Assembly: GCA_013399305.1 (NCBI GenBank)
Contig: VXAI01000025.1
Coordinates: 5,535,593 to 5,599,592, forward strand
Length of the DNA stretch: 64,000 nucleotides
Reading direction: 5' to 3'
Origin: Rostratula benghalensis
Lineage: Eukaryota > Chordata > Aves > Charadriiformes > Rostratulidae
Part shown: positions 24,201 to 36,620 of the stretch, piece after piece
How positions within the stretch are numbered: the stretch's first letter is position 1
Layout: every line of letters starts with the position of its first letter
Program-made: the position numbers and the translations under genes
The notes under the pieces: generated by a model
The model's input: the letters and a program-made list of their open reading frames with translations, nothing else
Told to the model about the DNA's origin: nothing
Database searches by the model: none

Positions 24201-27200
24201 ACCTCGATTGTGTAGAGGCAACAGAACAAAGAAAGATGACTGTTTTAATCCTTGTCCTGCCAGCGCAGGCTCACGTGTCAGATCTGAACTGGTTTTTCTG
24301 TGGGGCTGGGTAGAGATGTACCTGTTGGCAGCACTAAGATCTTAGATAGTATTTTTTTTAGTAGCCTTTCAAATACAGGTCAGCAGGACTCACACAATGC
24401 ATACTGAATCAACACTGGGTGCTCAGTTTGCAACAGAATATGTTACTGAAATGACAGCCCAGAGGTGAACCAAATGTACTTGCCTTTGTCGTTAGGGCTG
24501 TACAGCTTCCTTTGCTTTAACCTACTTCTGATGGGCTGGTTTTTTAAACACAATCTTGATGTACAATTTTACTGTTCCAAATATGTTCACACCAAAATGT
24601 TGTTAACGCTCTGGGCCTCGCAAGCTTTTTCATTCATGTTTGGTTTAAGGTGCTGCTGTGCTTGTGTTCCCAATGGCTACGCCTGTTGCACACAGACTTG
24701 AATTAATAACTGTATACGAACACTCTGTGCACAGGGGTTGGTCAGCGGTACCAAGCTTCGGTGCACGGTGCAAACGTCCATCTTCTGTTTCTTTTGTTGG
24801 GTTGATTTTTATTTTTTTTTATATCAGCTGACGTGAATTTAAGCGTGTGCTGGAAGGGTTCGCTGCTCAGAGCATGAGTGACTTGTGTAGTTTCCAATGC
24901 CATTGCTGTGCAATGAAGAGAACCAAGGACCTGCCTCGCGGTGGGGAGGAGGGTACGGTTGGATTCCTGCGCCTGACTCTTCTGCTTCACTGAAAATGCA
25001 GTCGGACAGCCTGGAACAGGGGAAGCTCCTGAAGGAGCTGCTGAGTTAAGTAACAGAAGCCCTTTTACTTCTGACTCTTTTTCATATACTGGCCTGGCAG
25101 CAGCATCGTTGAGGGTAACAGGCAACGGAATATAATGGGTGACTTGTGATGATGTGAACTGTACAACCCGCATGTCACCACAACTAACGCTTTACGTGCA
25201 CGCTTCAGGCACCTGCATGCAGGGGCTCCATGGACAGTGCTTCTGTCTACAGGTATTTGCAAGTGCATCTATGAGAAAGCCAGCTATGAAACATAGCCAT
25301 ATATTTTTTCAGCTTACAGAATTCAGCACCTGATTATGATCTAATTTAAACTTGTACTTGTTTGGAATGTATGAGTAATAGATCTCATGAGTGAGTATTT
25401 CCCAAAGAATGTGTGAGTTAATCTCAGTAAGGCTGAGAAATGTCTTTAAAATACTTTTCTTCTCATCACTGGTGGGGTTTTGATGTAGTGGACAAATTTA
25501 GTTTTTCTAAGGATGTCCGTGTTTAGTTCTTGCTATTTAAGCCAGTAAGCTTGCAAGGAGCAGACAAAAGCAGGCGTTCATTTCTTAGACCTATTTTACA
25601 AGTGACAATCCCAAAGAAGGAGTGTTGTCCTAGTAATTGTGAAACTTTTAAGTATATTAATGCATGCAGAGAAAACCTTGTGCCAAAATACTGTCTCATA
25701 TTTCCCTCTGTTGGAAACCGGTGTGTTACGCAAAGCTACCAGTAAGTTATTCTCAAGTATTGAAATGTTTTGTTCACAAATGAAGCACTTCATCATGTAA
25801 ATTGTACATATTTTGGAATAAAGTTACCTTCAATCAATTTTTGCCTTCTCTTTTAATGGCTGTGATCTGCCTACAGAAGCATGGGTGGGGTATTCAGTGC
25901 CTATTGGCAAGTACCAATACCAATAAGTACCTTAACATCTTGCCTTTTGGAAGCTGGGTGTCTTTTGAATGGGCAGAGATGGCATAAATTAAAATTGTCT
26001 TCAAACAGCAGTCCTTGGTCTCCAGCTGCAGAACCTTTCCCGTGTAGTCCTGCTTCTCAGTGCATCCTGGGAAGTTTAAACTCACAATACGAATGTAATC
26101 GGTGTCAAAATGCTACATTTCATAAACCTGAAACAAAATCTGTTTGGGAGGGATCAGGTGCTTTCCAGCTGGGCCGGAGTCTTCTGCCTGCAGCACCCAG
26201 GCTGGCTGCACTTGTGCTGCTCCGTCTCAAACCCCCAGCTCCACTTGCAATGTTTAATCTTCAGTTACCTTGTGGGCACAATGGAATCCCTCTGTGGCTT
26301 CAGCTCACTGACCACTGCAGCCTTTTTTTCTCCAGCAGGCTCTCACAGCAGAAGGATTACTGTGGGTTCTTCCTTCTCCCCTTCCATCTGCCCCTCCTCT
26401 AATTGCCAAGATCTCTAGAGTCATAAGTAACATCAAATAGAAATTCAACTGCATTGTGATTAGTTTTCAAAGTATCCTACTAGAAAATTCACAGTTCCAA
26501 CAGCTTATGTGATTTTGCAATGTATGTTATGTAAGTGAGAAAATATTTTCTGCCACTGTGAATACTTTTAAAAACCAAAGCTGGGGTAGACTGGTTGGGA
26601 GAGTGGAGCACACGTTGTCTCTTCTCTTCCCGTGCAGTTCCCAGGCTGAGTGTGGATCCCACCACGCTGTGTTCGTCAGAGGGTATCAAGTGCCGATTTC
26701 TACAGTTACCTGTTTATCTTGCTTGTGTCATTCAGAGTAAGAGAGTGAGCAGATGCTCCTTGCCTGAGGTTCCTGTGTGCTGTTGCACACACGCAGGAGA
26801 CACTCTCTGGCAGGCACCGGGCTGCTGTTCTCAGGCCCGACATCCCCTGGGGTGAGTATCTGCACGGGGCAGCGGTCAGCCCCAGTGGTACCAAAACATG
26901 GAAGGGATTTCCAAGGGGGGAGTATCTCATAAGCATCTAGAAAATAAATTGCTGCTCAAAGCATATAAAATCACAAAAGTCAAACGTGTAAGATGCTCTC
27001 CTTTCAGCAGGGATGATTCTGCTTAGTTTAGCCTGAGTTATTTCAGGCCTTTCGTTATTCAGAACAGATTTGGCCCACGGACAAAGGCAAGATACTTTGG
27101 AAGACTGCTCCTCATGAAACTTTCACAAACAGTAGAGTCTAAAAGGCAGGACAAACTTTAACTCTTGACTGAGAGCAGATTGAGAAGATAATGGCTGTTC

Positions 27201-29740
27201 AGAGGAGAAGCCTCATGTATTTTTTAGCTACTTTCTTGGTTGCTGTTGCTGAGAAGGCACTCATTTCTTCTGCTGGCAGTGGAAGCATCACTTTGTGTTT
27301 AGTTCCTGAATTTCCTTCACTTAAAGAAATTGCATGCTGGCAAGTTAATTGTTTTCTGTCAAAACAATGCAATTAAAAGAGAGAGGCAGATTTTCTGGCA
27401 CCAGGGTTTGACAGTGAGTCCTCTGGAATCAGTCCTTTGGAAGTTTGAACTTAAAACAAAAGGGGAGAAAATGTTAATTAAACTTTCAGGTGTTCCATCA
27501 TTGTATTTTCACATTGTTCCCTTGTTTTGTTCTGGCACCTTGAATGCAGGAAGCACTTCTAGCTGATCTACCCCTAAGTTTATTTCCTTTCCTTGAACGG
27601 GAATGGCTTTATTCTTGAGCAAATTTACACGTAAACAAGAAGCTGCTGTTTCCTGTGGTAGAAGAACCCAGTGTATTCAAGGGCACAAAACTTGATTAAC
27701 CTTACCATGGTTTAAGTGTTGTGTGTTTGTTTCTTTGTGTTCTAGGCCTTTGGTTGGCAGCTTTTCTGGTCTTCAGCTACAGGTCTTGTAGCAATAATCT
27801 GAGAGTGGTCTCAGAACTAATGATCTTGTATCAGGTTGTGGTAAAACCTCTGTCTAATCTGTCTGATTGCACAGTTTCAAAAACCTCAGCAAAAATCCCA
27901 CCTGGCATGAAGCGTCAGAAAACATGGAAATAAAGTTTCTAGTTTTCCCTGCAACTTTAAAGTTTTTCTGTAGTCCTAAAGAATTTACTACCCATTTGCA
28001 ATGGCTGCAATTTATCATTACAATAACGAACATGTGTGGCTTTACTCACTGTTTATTGGCAATGCAGTTTGCAGTTCACTCAAGCTGCAGTATTTTCAGT
28101 TGTCTGAATGGAAAGGACTGTATTCTCTCCTTTTAGAATATGGGAAATGTTGCTGGTTTCACAGATATGTATATGTTTCCATTTTCTAGTTAGTGGAAAA
28201 CAGGACTGAAACGAGTACATAGGGATTTATTTATCCTGGGGCTATTTGTGAAGGATGCTTCTTTTGTAGAGCTTGTATTTTCTATCTATGTATAAGAAAT
28301 AGGATTAAAGAATATGTTAGCATAGGGGGAAGGGTACAAAGAAGGGAAGAAAATGGTATGTTAGAGGAGCACTCTGCTCCTGTGTTCTCTAGAGTTTCAC
28401 CTGAGTATTGGGTGAAGAGATGAAGCCATCTCATCCTTCCCTTTTTTTTAAGAGAATAAACACCTAATTATTTAGATATATCGACTATATATATGGACCT
28501 ATTTTATATAATTTTATATTTATATATAAATAGACCTATTTTACCTAAACTATGTCTGTAGATGGTTATTATTCTTTAGCTGTAATATTCAAATGCCTGA
28601 AGATGAGCCCAATTAACAAACTGATGCCAGGAAACTGCTAAAGACTGCATTTATACTTGTTTATTAGTAAAGAAATACATCTAAAAAGACATTGAATTCC
28701 TCCATCTGTTTTAAAGTGGAAACCATATCCTATTGGGAGCCTTACACTGGTATTATCTTTCCCTATTCCAAATTTTTATCAAAGCATCAAAAGAAGGGAA
28801 GGGTAAGTTGCAATGAACCTCAGTCCTGACTGCTGAATTGGAGTTACCTGTCTGTCTGTGGAAAGACTGCTATTTTGCTAAGCAAAAAGAGCACTTGATC
28901 TGTAAGCCCCTCAGTAGGAGATGGATCAAGAATAATGAATATCAAAATGCAGAGAATTTGTTTGAAACAAAGATGCAAAAAGCACATTAACAGGATTTAA
29001 AAATTAATCCACTTAGGACGAGTAAAAAAAAGTAACTGTAAATAACTGTCAGTCCCCAGCACTGTCTGAAACCAGGTAATTTCCATTTCTTTTAGGTGCC
29101 AAATTAGCAAGGAAATGTTTGTCTGTGAAGCTCAACAGGATTTAGTGCTGTTTAAGTTCAGACCATTAGTAAATGCCTTGCGGAGTAGGCATGGATTTTA
29201 GAATGTCCTGAAGTTAGGCATTGCTTCAGTGCTCAGCAGCAGCAAATTCCTAATTACTGTGCGAGGCTACTGTGGCCATTCAGAGTGAATCTAAATGAAG
29301 AGGTTGCACTTCATCCCCAGAATAAGCTAGTTAAGGCTCTAATGAATCTTTCTCATGGTCAGGAAGAAACTAAACCTACCTGAAAGTAATTGGTGTTCAT
29401 CAGCTTATAATGCTATTAATAGCATCTACAAAACCTACAGATATCCACATTGCTCACAGGGAAATTTTATTGTTTTCTCACGGTCTGACAAGCTTTAAAT
29501 GAAGCGTGAAATTACAATGCAGAAATGTCAGGTCAGTCTAGATGGCAAGGCAGCCCCTAGAACGTGGCTGACTGCTAAGGGAGGTAGTCCAGAAAACAGC
29601 AGAAACCTGCTTTTTTTGATTCATTTCCTTTCTTGACCTCAGTGTTATCTCTTCCTGGCATTAGAGGGTAAAGAGCCCTGGATGTCATCACGTTGGTTTT
29701 GGTTTGTATGTGGAATCTGTGTACATGCACATGACTGGTC
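21201..29740. other. Intergenic DNA right of ATMIN
   Basis: No convincing gene is present. The content is moderately AT-rich unique sequence. Short open frames at 24742-25173 (-, 143 codons) and 25881-26402 (+, 173 codons) lack known domains, splice context or family similarity. A small AT-rich patch at 28470-28545 contains TATATA runs and two copies of GACCTATTTTA. Human C16orf46 occupies the corresponding interval, but nothing like it is recognisable. Confidence 0.5.
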
Positions 29741-29758
29741 TTTTTAAAAGCAATAGGA

Positions 29759-30422
29759 TTAGATTACTTTGTCTGATGGAGGAGCACGTTGCCAGTCTAA
29801 CTGCCCAGGGCCTTCTTGCAGGAGTGAGACCTTTGTCTGGCTTGAGATAAGTGACCATTCATGAATTTCTATTCTTCGTCCCCTGACTTTGTCACTCATG
29901 ATGTCAGGTCCTTTTTTAGCCCTCTGCTCTGTTGCTCCAGCACCGTGCCTACAGGAAGCAATCTCAGCTGAAGCACCACTGAGCATCTTCTGAGAGCTAA
30001 TAGCTTTTGTAATTCTACCAAGAAGGGTCTGAAGTGTCCTTGGGAGCGCCATCTTTCACAAGTGGAAATACTTGTGAAGACTTAAAGATTCAGAGCCACT
30101 TGGATCAAGAACGTTAATCTTTTTATGCCTTAGAGCTGCTGGATTTTTCCTGTCTTCCAGGTTCCACATACAGTGTTCTTTTTTTTATTGGCAAGTTCTT
30201 CATTTCACCTTGGAATGTTTGAAGAGTGGAACTTGTTCTGTATTTCCATATTAATGCCACACGTTGTAGGACAACAGTCAGACTAACTAAAATGGGTTGA
30301 AATCTCTTCCTTTTCTGAAGCTGTATCAGCTGTGGCATCTGTGCTTCACTCACCTCCTGATTTTGATTGATTTCTTGTGCTCTTGGCTTCTTGACCTGTA
30401 CTGCTGTCGAGAGATGGCAACA
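29759..30422 (-). pseudogene. Coding-like island of unknown origin, minus strand
   Basis: Three consecutive open stretches lie on the minus strand: from the ATG at 30422 to about 30345, then 30353-30123 (76 codons) and 30052-29759 (97 codons). They are separated by stops or frame changes. The peptides are basic and protein-like, for example MALPRTLQTLLGRITKAISS, but I do not recognise them. It may be a decayed gene or retrocopy, an exon cluster of a non-coding RNA, or chance. Confidence 0.2.
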
Positions 30423-30429
30423 TGGCTAA

Positions 30430-33400
30430 GCAAAAACTGGTAATTCTTGGAAGTTTCATCTTGGAAGCTTCACCCAATCCTTTTAAAACCAGCAGAACTA
30501 TTTACGTAAGAAAAATACTTTTGGTGCTCTGTATCATCTTCTCTGTAAAATGAGATACACCAGTTTGGTTTTGGGTGGGTTTTTTTTGTTCTTTTCCACT
30601 GTAGTCTTAATTGTGGCTTTTTTTTTTAGCTTATGCTGTCTCCAGAAGTCTTAAGCCAATCACTTAGAGTCAACAGAGGTGGTTAATGCTTAACTAATAA
30701 AATTGTATGTGAGCTTTATCACGCAGTAAAGCAGATTCACAAGGTCATGAACTGAGGTGAACTCTTACAATTCTATTTTCTTGTTAATGTTGTGTCTTTA
30801 TTTGGATCCTGATATTTCAAAAAGAAATCAAAATCAAAAACCCACAAACCAAAAGCCAACCACAAAGCAACTTTTCCAAGTGTCACATTTCTCTGTCTGG
30901 CAGAAGGTGCAGCTCTTAGGATCTTTGTTTGACGTCAAATGTCCTTGTCACAACTCTGTGAGGGACACAAGTTGCATCTGAGCAGATAAAGAGTGCAGGT
31001 CCTGGTTAGGTGAAGGGGATGTTTGGTACAGAACATCGATACCATTGTTCTTTAACAGAATACTTAATTTTTTATATATATACCTCAGGCATAATACCTA
31101 ATTCTAATCTGGCACTTCTCTGAGATGTGACTGTGATGTTTTCTTAGGAAATAAATAAACCTGAGTTAACCATTCACATGAAGCGGCGTGGGAAGGTATT
31201 TTTAAAGTATAAGCACGAAGAACAAGTGTCTCATGCAAGGCTTACAAACTGTCAGGTTAAATACCATTTTCTGATTCATGGAGTCATATATGATTATCAA
31301 ACTCTCCTGGTGATATTGTAATGTAACACCTGCACAGTCTGTCAGCGCTGCACAGGGACAAATGAAAGTAGAAGCTGACCTTTCCGATGCACGCACTGAC
31401 TCACAACTTCATCCCCACAGCTGATGTAATGGTAATGCACTTCGCCTTTACATCCATTTTATCTTCCTCCAATTCTCCTGACTAAAAATAAACTTGTTCT
31501 GGAAAGTTAAAGTGGACATGTGACAGTGGCCACTTTGGATAAGCCCCAGCACTCAGATGCTCCTCCCTGTTAATGGTTCCGTTGTCACTCTGCCCTAATG
31601 CTCCCCAGCACTGGCATCTGCTCTCTCCTCCGTTACTGGCAGTCAGGACAACTGATAAATGCAGCAGAAGAAAAGCTCCCAGTTCTTTCCCTGCCTTTTT
31701 TTTTAAAATGTTTTTGTGAATCATTTAAATCTTAAGCAAAAAGGGGGCGAAACATCTCTGTCTGCTGTGTTGGAAGTTCTCTGGCCTCAGAGGGACACTG
31801 AAAGGCGGTTTGGCGCGGCAGAGAGGGCAGGGTCACTCGGTGCTACCTCTGCTGTCTTTACAATTTTTTGACATCAGCTGGAAGACGCAGAGACGGGTCA
31901 ATAAGAAATGATTAGGACAACTTTATTAGGATAAACTTTTACCCTGTGAGCACACAATTTAAATCTGCAAAGTGAGAGGAATCTGTAGGAATTAAAACAA
32001 CACCCGAGGGCCATTTCCTAAATGAATGGTAATGTCAGGCCTTCTGCTTTCCTTACCCTCTGATGCAGCAACACCCTATTGCTCTAGAATTTACGTTGGC
32101 TGCTCTGTTCCTGCTGGCACCTTCAAAATTATCTCGTCATACAAATGTTATTTTCCAGTGAAAAGATAATAGGTATTTCTTTACAGGGGCTAGCTAGGCC
32201 AGTACTCGTGATTTCTTTATCAGCTTTGTTATTGACAGTGTTATGTTTTTAAAAAGCCTTGGATAATGTCCTATATATAGTGCTATATACAAACAGACAG
32301 ATCAGACTTTTCAACTTACACATTTGAAATTTTGTGAACTAAATGAAGATAGAGAGGGGGTGGTGTATGGGTGCCTACCACTGCATATATTAAGCCATCC
32401 TTTCTGTGTGTGTGGCGGTGCTTGCTCGCTTCTAGGGATTTAAGTGTTTGCTGTGTACAAATATTTACAGTTGGCAAAACCAAAAAGCACTTCCTTTTGC
32501 AAATGGGGTCTGATGCTTCCCATTTTCAACTCTTACCACAGTTTCCACATCACAGAAGGATGCACAAGGCTGCAGGCTATTGGAGGGGGTGTGTGTTTGT
32601 TAAATTTCTGTGCTCAAAACCTTCATTTACTGTGTCTGTCCTAAATTCATCAGACTGGGAAGACCAGCCTCAGAAGTGAAGGATGTGGGTAAGAATTCCC
32701 ACAGCCTGACCCCTTGGCAAGTGAGCAGCAGAGTAAAAAGAAAGCAGCACCATACTTCCCACCAGAGATTCAACAAGACATGTTTGCAACATTCAAGAGG
32801 AAAAACAAAAAAAAAGGGAGAAATACCTTTGTTATGGATGCAGGTGGAGTTACTTGGTGATCGTGCTCAGCAGAGATGAGGTTGAGGTGCCCCCACGTGT
32901 GCCAGAACTTGAGGTGTCTGTGGAAAATTGCAGGGGAAAATATGAGCACGTCTAGGATTAGCTGGTGATTTGATGTTTTGATGATTTAAGCAGCATCGAA
33001 TTCTGACTTTTTAAAAGCCTCTAAGTGGCTTTCTTCCACTCTTTCACTTTTACAGTGGGCATGCATTTATATCAAGTCTCTTTCCACCCTTTTCTCTACT
33101 GTCCACATGCAGTTTTCTCATTCTCTTGCAAGGCTGAAGAACCATCAGGTTTTGCCCATTGATGACCAGAGCTGAACTCAACTAAAATTTCTGAATGGTG
33201 TTCTCATGTCAATCAGTTTATATGGGTGCCCGTCTGCATCTCATCTTGCCTTGACCAAAGCTTATTGTGGTGGTTTGTGTTTGTTTTTCTTTCTTATCAC
33301 AAGATTTTATCATTTTTTACACCAGTCTTTGGTTTGCTAACTTTGAGGAATCTGTATTTTCAACTTGGGTAAACAAACTACATTGCCTACAGTTACCAGT

Positions 33401-34980
33401 GAAAAAAGGAGTTGGTTGGGTTTTTTTTTCTCTGTGAAATTTCATGAAGGTTGTGGGAGAAAAGAAGAGGCCTCAAAAAGCCAAAATGCAAGAGTGTTAC
33501 ACAAGTTTATGATAAGAAGTAGTTAGGCAACTAAAATTACCAGAAGAGGGGAAGTCAAACTCTACTAAGGCATTCCCGTTGTGTAAAGTACAGCAGAAGC
33601 CAAATTACTCCAAAGTCATGTTCTCTGTGTACACCACAAAGACCCATCCAAAACTGACTCAATGTGTAATCAGGTTTAAATCAATTTAGTTTATTAGTTC
33701 TGTTAATTTCACGGTAGTTTAAAAATTAAAATATTTTGCATATCATTGTAAAAGAAAAATGTCCTTACTGTTTGCTGGTTTTCATTAACATCAGCAAAAC
33801 CAATCAGTGTTGGTTCCTCAGAAAATTTTCATTATGACAGAGAGAAATTACTAAAAAATTATTCTTAAGGATGTAGCCTTAAAGTCCATTTGAATAGTTC
33901 TGGATCCATTCTTTTTCTCCCATGTTAGCATGAGTAAATGAAAATCAAACATGACTTCACGTTATTTTCCTGAAATACTGATTTTTGGGAGCGAGGCACG
34001 GGAAAGAGGCCTAACAAATCTTTCCCACAGACTGTGTTAAAAGACAAGTGAGACAATTTTAAGATCCTGGGCTAATGAATTCAGATATAATCCTTTATGT
34101 TATTACTATTTAATTTTTTTAAACCTATGATCATCTTGCTAATGTAAGACAATGACACGACAAATCACTGGGAAGCATAATGGTGTCAAATCTAACACTG
34201 CTGGGTATATTTTTTCATTCCCTACTTGTGAACCATTTGTCATTAAAAAGATTTGGAACCCAGGGTTCCAAACCAGGGGCAATTAGGTTTTCATACTTAT
34301 TAATAAAGAAATTAAAGCTGATAGTTCTGATATGAGACAGTGGGGACCTTTTTCCTGTGTTCTGGTGGCTTTTTTTTTTTTTACTCTTGGTTCTTATCTG
34401 GTTTACTTGTCTCATTAATCTCATCAGCCGCATTTCCACTGCCTAGACTTTCAAAGGAACACCAAGTGCTGCAGATAAAACGATGGAGGTGTAAAACCTC
34501 CTGCTCAGAAGCTAAATCAGAATCACATGTCAACACAGGTCAGGCTCAGTCCATGGCAGGATGGCAGGATCACTGTTTTTAATGCAATTTACTAATTAAA
34601 AATGAGTACCAGATTACGGAAGGTCTGGGACGAAGCAGCTTGCTAAAACAGAGTTTTAGCTCCTTGAACTGGCTGCACCCGAGTCTGCTTTTCATTAAAC
34701 TGCAATTCATTTGAATAGTGCTTGGCAGTTATCAGGTGCTCTTCCAGAAAGAGCGAGGGGTGGTTTATGTTTCATAATCAGCCCTCCCCGGTGAGAGTGG
34801 AGCTGCTTTTACTACAGATGGCAAAGCATCGCGGGGCTGCGGCAGGTGTATTTTATTCAGCAGATGTACTGTAAACGCATTACAGCAGATTAGCTGGATT
34901 TCTTCCTTTAAATGTACACTGCGAGATCCAACTTGCAAGCCAGCTGTTTCTTATCGGCCCCTTTAATCTCCCAGAGCCCG
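30430..34980. other. Intergenic DNA left of the PPP1R3-like gene
   Basis: About 4.5 kb of AT-rich sequence with a few poly-T and poly-A runs. I see no gene, RNA gene or clear transposable element. Confidence 0.5.
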
Positions 34981-34984
34981 GCTT

Positions 34985-36620
34985 TGCCTCTTCCTTTTAG
35001 CAGCTATTTCTGTAAGTGATCGGACGAGGCAGAGCGCCGCTATGAATCCTAATGCTTCCACCGGGGAATCCCTCCCGCCTCCTCTTTTTGGATGAGATCC
35101 TCGAGGAAAGACCCAGAACGCAGCGAGGGAGAGGAGAGGGCCGCCGCAGCGACGGTACTGGGGGAGGCGGGCCGGGGGAGCCACCGGCAGCTGGGGGTGT
35201 CGCTCGGGAAGGTGGCGGGGGCGAAGTGGCGGAGCCATGGGGGAGGAAGGATGAGCGGGGCCGCCTCTCGCCGCTCGACCCCGGCACCTCCGCAGCGCCG
35301 CGGACACATGCACCCGCCGGCATCCCCCGGGGCCGGCCGCGACGGGGATAACGCTGAGGCCGTCTCGCTGCCGCCGGGCCCGGGCGAGAGGCAGAGCCCG
35401 CTGAGAGGGCGTTAGACCGTCCCGAGAGGAGCAGCCCCGGCGCCCAGCCGGCACCCCCCCATGGATAAGGCGGGCTCGCTGCACACCTCGGTGCCCACGC
35501 CGCCCCCCCGCCTCTACCTGCCCCGCAACTTCAGCTGCAGCGCCTGCCTCTATGGCAGCCTGGCCGAGCAGTGCAAGGGGGGGTGCAGCCCCGACGGCGA
35601 CGCCGCACCGCCATCCCCGCCGACCCCCGCCGTGGTGCGGGAAGCGGCGGGCGAGAAGCCCCGCGGCCGGGAGCCCTCGCTGCCCGCCGTACCCCCCAGC
35701 CCCACCCAGCGCCGCCGCGCCAAGTCGCTGCCCACCCCCGGCGACCGCAGCCTGCGCCCGGCGCTGCAGCAGAGCCCCTCTCGCCGCAAAACGGTGCGGT
35801 TTGCCGACTCCCTGGGCCTGGAGCTCACCTCCGTCCGCCACTTCTGCGAGGCCGATCTGCCGCAGGTCCCGCTGCCCGCCCCGCCGCGCCCCGCCGACCT
35901 CCTCAAGACCAGGAAGCCGCCGACGCTGGGGGAGCTGGAGCCGGTGCTGTTCGGGCCGCCGCCGCCGCTGCTGGAGCCGCTCTTCCCGCCGCAGCCCGGC
36001 GCCAGCCCCGGCTTCGCCGAACGGGTGCGGCAGCACAAGGTGAGGCTGGAGTGGGTGCGGGCCGAGCCGGCGGGGCTGCGGGGCGCCGTCCGCGTCCTCA
36101 ACCTGGCCTACGAGAAGGCCGTGTCGGTGCGCTACACCCTCAACCGCTGGGCCAGCTGCGCCGAGGTGCCCGCCGCCTACCAGCCGGCCGGGCCGGCGGA
36201 CGGCCTCACCGACCGCTTTGCCTTCCTCCTGCCCCTCGGCCCCGCCGCCGCCGCCGCCGAGCCCACGCTGGAGTTCGCCGTCCGCTACCGAGTCGCCGGC
36301 GCCGAGTACTGGGACAACAACGAAGGGGCGAACTACCGGCTGCGGGGCCGACAGCGCTGCCCGCCCGCCCCCGGCCCGCTGCAGGACCCGGACAGCACCG
36401 CCTGGATCCACTTCATCTGAGGCGGGAGGGGGGGGTGGTGGTGTCGGTCCCGCCTTCCCTGAGGGGCCGGGGGGACCGCGGGGCCGTTCTCGCCCGCCCT
36501 GAGGGGCCATGGGTCCCGGTCCCGCCCTGAGGGGCTGGGGGGGGGCGGTGGTGTCACCTCACGGGAGGGCCCGGAACCCTCGCCCGGCCTCTGCGGCCCA
36601 ACGCGGGGCCCTCGTCCAGC
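34985..36620. promoter_or_regulatory. CpG island spanning the PPP1R3-like gene
   Basis: There is an abrupt switch from AT-rich flank to very GC-rich, CpG-dense sequence covering the upstream region, the whole coding exon and the start of the 3' UTR. It has no TATA box and would serve as promoter for the single-exon gene. Long open frames on all six frames here are a by-product of GC content. Confidence 0.75.
35461..36420 (+). CDS. Protein phosphatase 1 glycogen-targeting subunit, PPP1R3E-like
   Basis: This single-exon gene of 319 aa belongs to the PPP1R3 family, which tethers PP1 to glycogen to activate glycogen synthase. Visible motifs in order: LPRNFS near the N-terminus; RAKSLP (86-91), a 14-3-3-type site as in PPP1R3D; and KTVRFADSLGLEL, with the PP1 docking core V112-x-F114. 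A CBM21 glycogen-binding domain at about 180-305 includes AYEKAVSVRYTL and the hallmark AEYWDNNEGANYRL at 281-294. The protein ends in WIHFI. The start is supported by an in-frame TAG at 35413-35415 with no ATG between. Resemblance is best to PPP1R3E (DRFAF, PAAY, LELTSVRHF) with some features of D and G, so the paralogue is left unnamed. Nothing is broken. Confidence 0.92.
   Translation: MDKAGSLHTSVPTPPPRLYLPRNFSCSACLYGSLAEQCKGGCSPDGDAAPPSPPTPAVVREAAGEKPRGREPSLPAVPPSPTQRRRAKSLPTPGDRSLRPALQQSPSRRKTVRFADSLGLELTSVRHFCEADLPQVPLPAPPRPADLLKTRKPPTLGELEPVLFGPPPPLLEPLFPPQPGASPGFAERVRQHKVRLEWVRAEPAGLRGAVRVLNLAYEKAVSVRYTLNRWASCAEVPAAYQPAGPADGLTDRFAFLLPLGPAAAAAEPTLEFAVRYRVAGAEYWDNNEGANYRLRGRQRCPPAPGPLQDPDSTAWIHFI

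Noticed and set aside
24742..25173. 143-codon minus-strand open frame
   Set aside because: No recognisable domain, no similarity to C16orf46 by eye, and no splice evidence. It stays only as a candidate for a conservation test.
25881..26402. 173-codon + strand open frame
   Set aside because: No domain, splice context or remembered similarity. The length is possible by chance in a locally GC-richer stretch.
34963..36510. 515-codon open frame on the minus strand over the PPP1R3-like gene
   Set aside because: It is antisense to a well-supported gene inside an extreme CpG island; stops are rare in all frames. The peptide is Gly/Ala/Arg-rich with no domain.
35571..36530. 319-codon alternative + frame within the PPP1R3-like gene
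   Set aside because: It is an Ala/Arg/Pro-rich shadow frame. The frame starting at 35461 carries all PP1-docking and CBM21 motifs.
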